From: Saxidomus purpurata
Lineage: Eukaryota > Mollusca > Bivalvia > Venerida > Veneridae
Direction of reading: 5' to 3'
DNA: 64,000 nucleotides
Assembly: GCA_022818135.1 (NCBI GenBank)
Contig: JAFMSR010000012.1
Coordinates: 11,929,157-11,993,156, forward strand
Position numbers and translations under genes: made by a program. This document shows positions 1 to 10,829 of the stretch, in pieces (the first letter of the stretch is position 1; each line of letters opens with the position of its first letter). Below the pieces are notes generated by a model. That model made no database searches, had not been told where the DNA came from, and worked only from the letters and a program-made list of their open reading frames with translations.

Positions 1-503
1 TCGGATATGACAGCGCAAGATGAACATATTAGCCATGCAATACAATATCCCCAATCAGATATGACAGCGCAAGATGAACATACTAGCCATGCAATACAAC
101 ATCCCCAACCGGATATGACAGCGCAAGATGAACATATTAGCCATGCAATACAATATCCCCAATCAGATATGACAGCACGAGATGAACATATTAGCCATGC
201 AATACAACGTCCCCAATCGGATATGACAGCGCAAGATGAACATATTAGCCATGCAATACAATATCCCCAATCAGATATGACAGCGCAAGATGAACATACT
301 AGCCATGCAATACAACATCCCCAACCGGATATGACAGCGCAAGATGAACATATTAGCCATGCAATACAATATCCCCAATCAGATATGACAGCACGAGATG
401 AACATATTAGCCATGCAATACAACGTCCCCAATCGGATATGACAGGAAGAGATGAACATATAAACCATGCAATACAACGTCCCCAACTGGATATGACAGG
501 ATG
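1..503 (+). repeat. 54-bp minisatellite with a 4-unit higher-order period
   Basis: Nine full copies of a 54-bp unit begin at or before the window edge and end at about 503. Because 54 is a multiple of three, one frame stays open and encodes nine 18-residue repeats of the type MTAQDEHISHAIQYPQSD, ending in a TGA just after the array. Units 1-4 recur almost exactly as units 5-8 (order Y-S, H-P, Y-S, R-S at the variable positions), so a 216-bp higher-order unit was amplified. Unit 9 is divergent. The sequence after the array is repeat DNA. The open frame is therefore more likely a by-product of the unit length than a protein, although an exon continuing from the left cannot be excluded. Confidence 0.9.
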
Positions 504-534
504 ATATGAACATATTAGAGTTTCATGAAAATGC

Positions 535-1330
535 TTAAAGGGGTTTAGGACATATAATTATCAAATGACCTTTGACCTTGACCTTTGTCATCATGACAAC
601 AGAAACACCTGACCAAAGTTTGATGAAAATCCTTCAAAGGCTTAAAATATATTGGTGACTTAATATATTAAGTGACCTTGACCTTGAGCCAAGCATGGTT
701 GAGAAACAGCTTCTTCATATTCTCTCCATGAGATTAACATTTGCTGAAAGTTTCAAGAAAATCGTTTGAAAGGTTCAGGAGATGGAGAAACACGACCTTT
801 GACCATAACTGAGACCTTGACCTTGAGCAGGTTCGTTTGACACACTGGAATTGCATGCAGTCTCCATGTGGTTAAAAATGTGGTTAAAGTTTTTAAAAAA
901 TCTTTCGTGATGTTGAGGAGATATAGTCTTTTAACCTTTGACCCTGAGGTGTTGATCTTGACCTTAAGCAGGCAAGGTATGGGGCAACAACTGTACAAAA
1001 TTATTTGAAAAAGTGTCTATGTATGTAAAAGTTCCAGTCCAGTCACAAAATATATCGGAACACACCCTCTAATTACAAGTTTGAACCCTAATTCTTACCC
1101 GACTGTAAAGGTAGCCCTCTAGGTGGTATGCATGACACACTCTTATGGTATGGACCAGTCAATGCGTGTAAAAACTACAGCCTGGACAAGAACTACTGGT
1201 ATTTAACCTGGTTTAACAGGCTTTGAGCCCTAACTGTGACCTTGACCTTGGTGGTAGTCACCTAGATGAGGACTGGTGCATGACACACCCTTGTAATAAT
1301 GAAAACAACTTTGTGAAGTTATTTGAAAAT
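535..1330 (+). repeat. Diverged tandem repeat rich in TGACCTTGACCTT
   Basis: Loosely repeated segments carry the core GACCTTGACCTT or GATCTTGACCTT at about 572, 672, 813, 953 and 1,236. They also share short phrases such as 'tttgatgaaaatccttcaaag' and 'tttcaagaaaatcgtttgaaag'. This type of repeat is common in bivalve genomes (family knowledge). No intact ends were recognised, and no coding sequence is seen. It lies in the minus-strand gene's terminal intron or beyond its 3' end. Confidence 0.6.
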
Positions 1331-1785
1331 CGGTCAATACAAATGGGAAGTTACAAGCCAGACACTTAGTGGAGACAAAACTAAACTTTTAGTACTTGTC
1401 TCCCAGAAATGTCTGAAATGCATTTACTTCAATAAATTGGTCGCACGGCATGCGCCGCCCCAGCCCAATTTATTTTAGTAAATACATCAAAATGAACACT
1501 AATCTATACACAGAGACTAACTGTGGCTTCTTCGATAGCGACCAACCGTGGCTTCTCCCCCATTGAGAATCTCATTTTGTGCAATCAAACTAAGTGTATA
1601 ACCTATTTCGGCAAATATAATCTATAGGTTATGCACTCAGGATCCTGTATAAAATTATTTATCAGGGAAAACATACACTGGGTGAATGCACTATATTTGC
1701 TCCGTCATGACCGCCAATTCAGGACACTGTGACCTTTTCAAACTGTCAAACAACAGAGATGATTTGCACAGCATTTACAAGAGGT
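1331..1785. other. Non-coding stretch, nothing recognised
   Basis: No open frame, RNA gene or clear repeat end was identified here. It contains a short palindromic piece around 1,425-1,495 ('tttacttcaataaattgg' against 'ccaatttattttagtaaa'), which may be the stem of a small foldback element. Confidence 0.4.
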
Positions 1786-2880
1786 AAAATCAAAGCGCTG
1801 TGACCGCTGAAGGCCTGGGGGCTATAGGTTAACTCCCCGAAAAGCAACTTTTGAAAACATTTCATACGTGTTTGCGCCAAAGCTGCTGAACTAAGGCCTG
1901 GTCAAAATATGCAGAGGACGAAATTAAATATATGACAGAATTAATGATTCACAAATATATGGATGGCAGGGAAGTTTTGCTTTATTATAAAATGTCGTTA
2001 AATTGGACCAAATAATCACATAGTCAACATTATAAAATGTTAGAGCCTTATAATGTCATCAAAGTAATTCGATCTGTATTTACAAGTTCAAGCGATATGA
2101 TCTAATGATGTGGATTTTTTCGAAAAAGATTGTGTACCCCAAATGTACAAGACCTTGAAAAGAAATAAACTTAGCTTAAAATACCAGCAATGAAATATAA
2201 ATACAGTACTGTACAATGTGTGTAACAAGAAAACCAAAAATGATTCTGGGTTACCTTGTAGTTTGTCAGGTATTAAACCGATAACTTGTGGCCGTTAGAT
2301 TACAGCAAGACTCGATAAATGAAGTTAAAATATATTTACCTTAGTTCATTCCGGGAATGTACGTAAATAGTAGAGTATCTTTTTTTACAGACAGTTAATT
2401 TTAGGTAAATATATATGTAAAAACCCGTCAAATAACAAAGTTGTCAATGGAATAACATCAGAAATTCTTAAAATCAAACCACAAACTCTTATAACGAGCT
2501 CATTGAACCTTGTGATTTGTGAATTCCGTACAAGCTAAATGTTTTTCCGTTGATATGCATATGATTATCTTCCGTAATCAAAGCTAACAGCAGGTTAATT
2601 TCTAAAACAGAAAAAATATGTAATGACCTTGTAAGTAATATACCTTCTAATTACAGTCGTTTGAAGATTTATGTACAAAGTTTATTTTTAACATGTTCTT
2701 TTCCCATTTCGGCATTCAAACAGAAGATTGATCTGGTCTGTCTTGTCTAACTAGTACCGCAATATGTACTTGTTTACAGTATGTAATTATATCGTGCATT
2801 ATGTGCTAAAATTCTTGCAGGGTTTGAAATGTCTGTACTTAAAATAAGACATGGGGACAACAAATTTCAGTCCCCAGGCC
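1786..2880 (+). mobile_element. Dispersed element A, copy 1 (about 1.1 kb)
   Basis: This block aligns closely, in reverse orientation, with 59,157-60,185. Shared landmarks include 'ggcctgggggctatagg' near 1,812, the segment around 1,960-2,040 ('cacatagtcaacattataaa'), 'gggaatgtacgtaaat' near 2,352, 'gatatgcatatgattatc' near 2,553 and 'cagaagattgatctggtctg' near 2,721. Close to the two ends lie GGCCTGGGGGCT (1,812) and AGTCCCCAGGCC (ending 2,880), which are inverted with one mismatch. They suggest terminal or subterminal inverted repeats. No coding capacity is visible, so it is probably a non-autonomous DNA element. The exact borders and target duplication were not resolved. Confidence 0.75.
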
Positions 2881-3411
2881 AGCAAGTATGTTTTGCAATG
2901 GGTCTACATTTTAAAACATCTGCAGTACAATGTGTTGCAATATTTGTGCAAACAAGTAATTTCAAAATTCTCATTTCATAGTTGTTCCAAAGATGCACTG
3001 AACAAGGCATGTCAAGTAAGATTGCAAATTTATACAGTAATTTTCAAGTAACACCAGACTTTGACTCTGCACAATAATTAAAAATGGTAAAAAGTTTAAA
3101 AAAATTCATTATTAAGTCTCTTAATTTGGACAAAAGTGGCAATGAAATTTACAGCAAGTCATGTGACCTTTGTTCATTTTAAATTGTTCATCAAAACATT
3201 TTACCATAACATGTATTTATACGCAATGCTACAGTGTTAAAATCAAAACATGTAGGTTTTTTTTGTAAAAAGAAATTTTGTCCCCCAAAACTTGCTACAG
3301 GACTCTGAAAATATCCTTGACCTTAAATGCAGCTAGCGGAAACATGCCACTCCTGAATACTTCAGCCAATGTTAAAATCCAATCAGCAGTAACTGAAATG
3401 TTGGTTAACCT
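2881..3411 (+). repeat. Sequence shared with the 3.4-4.3 kb duplicate, then unassigned
   Basis: From 2,881 to about 3,055 the sequence resembles about 4,085-4,250. Both contain 'gcaaatttatacagta' followed by 'tttttcaagt' or a variant. The local duplication therefore runs beyond the part shared with the 59-60 kb copy. The stretch from 3,056 to 3,411 is AT-rich and holds nothing recognised. Confidence 0.5.
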
Positions 3412-4345
3412 TTTATTGTTTGTCAGGTATTAAACCAACAACTTTGTGGTTGTTAGATTACAGAAAGACATAACAAAAGTTAAAATATATGATTTACCTT
3501 TTTTCATTAATTACGCAAACAAATAGGAGTAGCATAAATTCTAACAGCCAACAGTCACCATATTGGTATTAAAATGGGTCTAGAAACAACCCGCTTTAAA
3601 AGTAGTCAATTCAGATCTAAATAAAAAATATTATGATCTTCCTTACAATTAGTACAGAACAAACAGTTTACCCAGTTTATAAGAATCAAAACAGCTCACT
3701 TGAACCTTGTGATTTGGGAATGTACAAAGCTAAATGTTTTTCTCTTACAAGGGGGCTTATTAGAGAATCAATAGATACAATACGTTAGCGAGCTATGAAC
3801 AAGTACTGTTTGACCTTGTTCCAAGTAATGTTTCTAATTAACATCGTAATCATCATAATACAAAGTCTTGTTTTCCCTGCCTATTTTCTTCAGCCAGAGT
3901 TTCAAATAGAGAAAGGTACCATCCTGCTTTTCTAACTAGAAGATACCACAATATGTGCCTTTGTATACCGCCAAATAAACTTAATTGATTATCGTGCTAT
4001 TATGTAGCAGTATTCAGCCAGAGTTCATTGTCTTTGTACTTAAAATAATAAATCGAGACAACAAATATAACAAATCAAGTCAGCAATATGAATGGGTTTA
4101 CAGGTTTAACACAGTATGAAGAAATTTGTTCAATATTTGCAAAACAAAAATTGAAAAATTCATCATTACATTCTTGTTTAATATGCACTGCAAAAGACAA
4201 TGTAATTAACATTGCAAATTTATACAGTATTTTTCAAGTGATTTCTCTGGAAGCATGCAGCCAAATAATTTCAAAGTTAAAACCATTAAAAATACACAGC
4301 GATTATAACTCTTTACTTTGCAAAAGTCAATGAAGATTTACAGCC
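3412..4345 (+). repeat. Diverged second copy of element A sequence
   Basis: The order of landmarks repeats that of about 2,255-3,055: 'tttgtcaggtattaaacc' at about 3,420 against 2,262; 'aaccttgtgatttg' at about 3,712 against 2,507; 'ctaaatgttttt'; and 'gtacttaaaataa' near 4,037 against 2,836. Divergence is much higher than between the 1.8-kb and 59-kb copies, so this is an older insertion or duplication. No protein is encoded; the 81-codon open frame inside it is AT-rich and not conserved between copies. Confidence 0.6.
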
Positions 4346-5663
4346 AGTAAGCAGCAATCATTTATTTTCAAGTCGACTTCGACTTAAAACTTACACTGCG
4401 TTAAGTTTTAGCAATTACTTGTACCCGAGGAAGTGTCCTGGACCAAAATATTTATCAATAAACTATACCATACAAACCATGCAAAACATAGTTTGAAAAA
4501 TAACGTAATTCATCAAACCTTGCACTTCTAAGAAAGAGAAGATTTTATCAGTCGCAAAAGAATGCACTTCTCAAGAACTGGTGAATTTTAATGCCAGACA
4601 GTGATTTTGTGTCCCGAATTACATGATTAGAATGGAACAAGTCTTTAATACCTGATTGCCAAAGGAATGGATGGCTTACCATTAGGAGGGGATGTTTCGT
4701 GTTGCACAGGAACTAATCAACACAAATGGCACTGTTCCCATTTTGAAATTTATCATGAAAAACACTGCTCACCCATCTCTGATTTAGTATTCAAAACTTA
4801 TTTCTAAAAACAACCCGCAATTGAAGTAGTCTATTCATAAATGTTGAATTTGCAACAAAATTCTGAGTACATGTGATCTATTTAAGTATACAAAATGCAG
4901 CTTATGCAGTTTATATGAAATTAGTTGCAGTTTCTTTGCCATATTGGCTTTATTCACATGTATCTGTATTTTTTCAGTAACGGCTTATATTCATTTAAAG
5001 AAAAACCTTGCCAGGTCAATTTTTTGCAAACTACTTGAGTGATACAGTATATACACTTATAACAGCAAAAGAAGATACAAATTATTTATCTACGCATAGC
5101 AAGTACTTTTACTTAGCAAAATGTGAATAAATTTGTCAGAATGCTGGTCAGAGTTACTGAATGGGATAACTGATATACTAGTTAATAAAAAATGCCATCT
5201 AAGAGATGTTAACAGCTGTAACAGAACAAAATCAGAGAAAGATGGGTGGGGTGGGCAAGAGCATTCAGCAGTTGGCCATTGTAAAATATCCAATAAACTG
5301 ACATGTATAAATGAGAAAGTATATTCTGATATAATATGTAGCATATCCACCTCATAGCAACCGATAGGTCTGTCTTCACAACTACCATAACATTTTTATC
5401 CCCTGAATACTTTTCCTCTACAACAATCAATGTTCATGTATCTGACTGCAGGATCTTGCATCTGTGCCCATTGTACATAATAGAAATTGAAATTATTAAT
5501 GAGCCATTCACACTTCAATTCTTAATCTTGTGGTATAAACCCAAAATACAAAGAAAAATTTGCATAGCCATTGTCATCTCATTCAACAATCCTGGAACAT
5601 CCACTTGACAAGCATGCAAATAAATCATTTATCAACCTTGCATGAATACTTTATTATACTTAC
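4346..5663 (-). other. ANKRD11/12: Intron 7, donor-proximal part; no exon found
   Basis: This stretch follows the last visible exon in the direction of transcription. I looked on the minus strand for the conserved C-terminal domain of ANKRD11/12 and saw no frame with it. The open frames around 5,090-5,430 overlap each other on both strands and have no recognisable domain. The gene either continues left of the window after an intron of at least 5.6 kb, or has exons too short to recognise by eye. Confidence 0.5.
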
Positions 5664-7316
5664 TGCTTCTATCTGATTTTTCTTGTTGTTTTTCTTGTTG
5701 TTTTTCTTGTTGTTTCTCTTGTTGTTTCTGTTGCTTGGGCGGTTTACTTTCCGTCGTCAACTGTTGAGATCGAACGGAACTACGTAAAACTCTCTGAGTT
5801 GGCTCGTCTTTTTTATTCTCTTCCTTTTTTGAATCACTATCACTTTTTAAATCCTCTTCTTTATCACTACACTCGTTATCCTGAGATGGTTTTACACTAT
5901 TCACATCACTATATTCTACTTCCATATCTAGATTTTCCACATTATTTTGATCACTTTCTGGTTTTTTCACTTTCATCACATATTCACTATCAGAATGATT
6001 TGTAACATCCAAATTACTGAGATTTTCAGATGCTTGAACAGATGGGCTCAAGTTTGACACCTCTTCTGCATTTCCAGTCCCTTTGGACTGGGCGTCTGCC
6101 TCCCTGTCCTGGTCTTGATATGGGTTTATCACATACGGTAAAGCAGACTTATTCCCCACTTTAAGCCATTCACTGGTGTCAGTGGGTTCAGAGTTGGCTT
6201 GTAATTTGGGGGGAATAATGATTTTTAATGGCGGAACTTTTGGGGTGTTGGGACGGGAATCTCTACTATCTCTACTGTCTCTTTCAGTTCGATTTGGTGA
6301 GCAAGGTATGATATTATTCAATTTATCACTGTCCTCAGCTTTGGTTGAGGACATAGCACATGAACAGGAATCGTCTAACATAACACTAGTCACTGTTGTT
6401 GACGATAATTCCGTCACTTTATTTATAACATTCTCCGACTGCGCATCACTTTGATCATTTTCTTTAACACAATTTTCAACTGAGTTACTTGTCACATGTG
6501 AAGAATTAACATTGTCTGTGTCAGCATTGACCAATTCTGGTTGCTCTTTAAGTTCAGTACTTGAGGTTACAGAGGAATGATTTACACCACTTTGACCCGG
6601 TGACCTTACGCTAGAAGAGCTCACCGAATTACACTCCTGATCGAAATCTGACGCTGCGGGACTTTTATATCTAGTTGTTGGAATGGAATCAGTGGTATCT
6701 ATTTCTAAATCAGGCAAATCCATGGAATCCTCAGTCTGTGTCTCACTCCATTGAAAATTTGCCTGAAACGGTAACGTCTCGACAGGTTTTAAAAGTGATT
6801 TTGAGTTTATATCGCTAGTTGTACCCACTACTGTCACAGTTGGATCACTATTTTGATCAACTGTTTCACTGCCCTGATCAGGAAATACCTCCTTTATATC
6901 CATTAATGAATTTCCATCAACACGTAATGCAGGAATCACTGAGTTTGACCTCAAATCCTGTTTCGAATTTTCGTCTTCGGGTAATGAAATTTTTAATCTG
7001 CTGCCTGAGAAATTGCTAAAATTATCCAGTCCAGGATTGTAAAGGTCACTATCGACGCTCGATGCCGGACTATCCGACGGTGAAAACATTGGATTATCTA
7101 AACTCGAATCAACTGACATGTTTGTTACACTGTACGACTTGTACTGCGGCTCGTTAGAGTCCCGAGATTTCTGGTTTGTGTAACCAAAATTATCACGATG
7201 AAATTTTAAACACAGTCTTGGCGATGACAGTTTGCCATCGGGGGATTTAGGCATTGAAAGTCTACGACATGACGATGAAGATGAAAACGACTCACTTCTG
7301 TTGTTTTGCTGCATAT
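5664..7316 (-). CDS. ANKRD11/12: ANKRD11/12-like, coding exon 7: disordered central region
   Basis: This exon encodes residues 280-830. The acceptor is CTTTCTGTTTACAG before 7,316; the first two bases complete an Asp codon begun in exon 6. The donor is A|GTAAGTAT at 5,664/5,663, leaving phase 1; reading through would stop 9 codons later. The composition is Ser, Asp, Asn and Thr-rich with many acidic SP/SD sites and no globular domain. Visible features are ERDSRDSRDSR (9-bp repeat, about 6,256-6,288), PPLKIIIPPK just after it, QRVLRSSVRS near 5,770-5,800, and four EKQQ repeats (12-bp unit, about 5,680-5,731) next to the donor. QRVLRSS with the following Ser-Lys resembles the QRMTRN...NQSK segment that precedes the vertebrate C-terminal domain (inference from memory of the family). 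The long Lys/Glu-rich tracts of the vertebrate central region are not seen. Confidence 0.9.
5680..5731 (-). repeat. ANKRD11/12: 12-bp coding repeat (EKQQ) at the exon 7 donor
   Basis: Four tandem copies of a 12-bp unit encode Gln-Glu-Lys-Gln type repeats. They end 15 bp before the splice donor. A length multiple of three keeps the frame, so copy number could vary without harm. Confidence 0.85.
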
Positions 7317-8719
7317 CTGTAAACAGAAAGTATGTTTCATCATAAAATGACACTGATAAATTTGATAACTGTCTTTATTACAAGCTCTCAAGACTCCTAT
7401 ATGCAGTGGTTTAATAGAAAGAGGTTAAACAAAGGCATGGAAAATCTGAAAGCATCCAGCAACAGGACTGAATCAATACGTATCACACTGAAAGGTACCA
7501 TCACACTGAGTTGTTAGCTCAAGTAATGGACCTATCATGAATCTTATCATAACAATTTAATACTTTTTTGTTGAAAACCAACTCCATTATGTTTTCAGCA
7601 CACAACCTCATTCATGTTTGACTGAAGTTTTTACAACAGAATTTGCTGTACTTTAATGCTTTTAAAAGCCATTGAAACATAATTCCAAAGTCCGGGCTCA
7701 TTTTGGGCTTTATACAACACAGGGAAACAATGCTTTTGGATGAGACACACAGGTTACATAATGAATGTCCATGGCTAGGTTAAGGAAACTATCATATAAG
7801 GACCGATTTCCTTTCAATATTTCATTCACCATACTTATACAAATGTATCTAGATTCATTATCAAGAATTAAATCCTGTATCTAAATACCTATTCTATTGT
7901 CTCCTTGAGGGAGAAACACAAATCCTACTAAAAAGCTTGAAGTTCATATGTATACATTTAATACAGAGCACATTGCTTCTAATGGTTTTAGGTCGGGTCA
8001 AACCGAGGATTATGGATTTTTTTGATGAAAGATTGTAAGGCAGACAGATATTATAGAACTTGTCTGAAAGAAATGCAAATGCTGGATCTTAACTACAGTA
8101 CTGGAAGTTGGGAAAGAAAGAATTTAGTTGTTGTGATAAATATACCCCTGTGTTGGCTTAACCAGCATTTCCATATTGATTTTTCCTTAATTCATTTAAT
8201 CTTGATTGCGGAACAAGTTCTTACAACTTATATAAATTGCTCTTGGGTCTCACTTCAGATGGAATCAGCCCTCAAAAAGAGATAGACAGACAGAGAGAGA
8301 TGAAAGGCAATGTGACACTATCTGCATCTTGCCCGAGGATTACGCTTAAGTAAAAGTAGAAATTTTGTTAACAGGAAAGTTAAAACTAAAGCTGGCATTT
8401 TTTTTTTTTACATATTTATTTCTAGTACTTCTCCTGTACTGCAGAAGAAAAGTGATTACAGCCGGTGTTAGTGAGCCCTTGCGACGGCAACTGCATATTA
8501 CCTGCAAGTACAGCATAAAAACCAAGAACACGTCAAATTCATAATAAAATCATTCCTGAAGGGATGTGCTTTGGAAAAATTAAACTCTAAGCACAACTAT
8601 TGAATGCTAAATATCACAACAGCCTTTGTCTCACAAGGTTTTAGTTTTTGATTTCTACTTTCTACAGTTTCAGCTGTCAGTTTGATAGAAACAGAATTTT
8701 CTTGTCATTTAAACTTTAC
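7317..8719 (-). other. ANKRD11/12: Intron 6
   Basis: This is intron sequence between two well-supported exons. The donor side is G|GTAAAG (8,719/8,718) and the acceptor is at 7,317-7,318. No gene, RNA or distinct repeat was recognised. A 10-bp T run sits at about 8,400. Confidence 0.8.
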
Positions 8720-8942
8720 CTTCGGAGTCCAAACTCTTTTCATCATCTTTCATAGAAATGATACTATCTGGTGATAAAGGCGACCGCACATCTTCTATAC
8801 TCGAAGTATCACTTCCCGAGCAGATGGTTTCCTTCTTAAGGATTTTCACCATTTCTGGAGACGCTGCCACATCAAGCGGTGTTTTCCCTTTGGCATTTGG
8901 CTGAAGTGGGTTTGCACCATGCTTCAACAGTAACTCCACCAA
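8720..8942 (-). CDS. ANKRD11/12: ANKRD11/12-like, coding exon 6: ankyrin repeats 3-4
   Basis: This exon encodes residues 206-279 plus one base. The acceptor GTATTTTCCAATTTCCAG precedes 8,942 and the exon starts in phase 0. The donor is G|GTAAAGTT. It begins with LVELLLKHGANPLQP, the second half of ankyrin repeat 3. It continues with KGKTPLDVAASPEMVKILKKE, a degenerate fourth repeat like the last repeat in the family. An acidic Ser-rich linker follows, with SDTSSIED and RSPLSPDS, the latter containing two possible proline-directed phosphorylation sites. In vertebrates too the fourth repeat is followed directly by an acidic Ser-rich stretch. If the next intron were retained, the frame would close after three more codons. 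Confidence 0.95.
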
Positions 8943-9726
8943 CTGGAAATTGGAAAATACAGGATGATAACCAGCTGTCTACCATTTTAAAAGACCCACC
9001 AGCCAGGAAACAGCTGTATTATAACATCTGTAACTTGGTTAAAACAATTCAGTAGTAAATCATTCTTCCTGTGACTGCTTGCGCAAAATGATGGTTTCCA
9101 TCTGAGACAAAAAGACCAGTATTTTCAAAGTTACATGCATACAGTTGAAGTCCTCAATATGGCAAAGTTACAGAAACTTGATGGAATCTGGCCATAATCA
9201 ATCATAGTTCTATAAGCATTTAACAAAGAAACTTTCTGATATATGGCTGTTCGAATCTTTTGCAAATGTGTCAAGAATCGTGCACCACGGATGTAAAAAA
9301 AATCCATTTTTTTCACTTAATTCAGGGTTTCAGAATTTCGGATTACAACTTGGCCGTCTGCATTACTGTCAGAGTATTCTACGACAAAAACCACAGTAAT
9401 TGCCAGAAGCTGACTGTATCCTACAGTTAATCCTAAGATGTCATAAACAATAAATAATAACATGGAACATGGTAATCAGACATATGGCTTTTTCACTGTT
9501 GTGTAATTAGGTAATTGGGTAAAATCATGCAGCTGTTCTAAAAGCTTGTATTCCGGTTGGCTAGTACAAGCTTCTGTTAGAAAGATACATAGCTAGGTTA
9601 AAAAGCTGGTTTCCCCATGAACATGTACATACTTTAATCAAACCACATTAATTAAATCACTTTTAAAATCATTGACACCAACTGTGACTGGTACACCTAA
9701 AGTTTGAAGTGTGTCCCACTTTACAA
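8943..9726 (-). other. ANKRD11/12: Intron 5, acceptor-proximal part
   Basis: Intron sequence without recognised genes. A short inverted repeat occurs around 9,540-9,575 ('aaaagcttgta' against 'tacaagctt'). Confidence 0.6.
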
Positions 9727-10829
9727 ACAAGAGGGCCAAGAGGCCCTATATCGCTCACCTTGTAAAGTCCACTTGCCTGGTAGAAGAACACTTGACAATG
9801 TTATATGGCAAACAAGACTTTTACTAGGAATTTCTATGTACAAATCAAAAATTTTTCACAGAGTTATGTTCAATTTTGCCCCCAGGGGCATAAGTTGAAC
9901 AAACATTGAAGAGGTCTACTCCAACTATCAAAGCAAATATCTCAAATTAGGTTATGGTTTCAGAAAAAAGATTTTCAAAGAATTCCCTATAAAGCTCTAA
10001 AACTATGACCCGTTTCTAAGTCAAAATTGACCCAGGGGCCATAATTTGAATAAAATCCTTGGTAGAAGTCACTAGCCTGCTACTGCCCATATTTAGGATC
10101 TATGCCTTTTGGTTTCAAAGAAGAATTTTCAAAGTTTTTAAATTAAGCCTATGTCAAACAGTTCAGTCAAAAGGGGACAATTTGATCCGAGAATAATTTG
10201 AACAAGATTCGTAGAAGGTTCACTAGCCAATGCTACATGCCAAAAACAAAGCTCTCCTTTTGGTTCAGAGAAGAAGATTTTTAAACTTTTTCCTTATTGC
10301 CTATGCAAAAGGGGGTAAGTGACCCCTGTGACAATTAGCAGGGGTTAAAAGTTTGAAAGCAATATCTGATAGAGGTTATAGGCAATAAGTGGCAATATTT
10401 AGCTCTAGGCCATGTAGTTTCAAAGAAAAAGGTTTTAAAGTTTCCTATATTGCCTATGCAAAAACCTATGCCAGAGTTATGTCATTTTGACCGGGGTCAT
10501 GAATTTGGCTCTTGGATAGGCACTAGACAAGTACATGGCAAGTTTCTAAGCAATAGGCCTTGAATGGTTTTAGAAAGAAGATTTTAAGTTTTTCCTAATT
10601 GTTGCCATAGCAACCATAGCTTTCTAAGCAAGGAATGGCCATAATTTTTTGAAAAACCTTGATAGAGCTTATGCAAACATCCCTGCAAAGTCTCATCAAG
10701 ATTGGGCCAGTGGTTTCAAAGGAGTATGTCAAGTTTTGAAGGAAATGGTCTGAACGTGAAATAAAGTGGGGTGGTACAAAAAACTTAGGATAGCTCCCTT
10801 TTGCACTTTGAAACAGGTGAGCTAAAAAA
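9727..10829 (+). mobile_element. Tandem-core element B, copy 1
   Basis: It starts with AACAAGAGGGCCAAGAGGCC followed by CTATATCGCTCACC, and ends with CAGGTGAGCTAAAAAAC. GCTCACCT near the start and AGGTGAGC at the end are inverted, and the same pair frames the copies at 14.4 and 23.5 kb. The interior has loosely repeated units of about 125-150 bp around the phrase 'gtttcaaagaagaattttcaaag'. There is no coding capacity. The architecture (fixed ends, short inverted termini, tandem core) is that of bivalve pearl/Helitron-like non-autonomous elements, and the assignment is by analogy. Confidence 0.75.

Noticed and set aside
753..998. 81-codon minus-strand frame
   Set aside because: Runs through the GACCTTGACCTT repeat; no domain.
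5799..7019. Plus-strand frames across exon 7
   Set aside because: Antisense shadows of the real coding exon.
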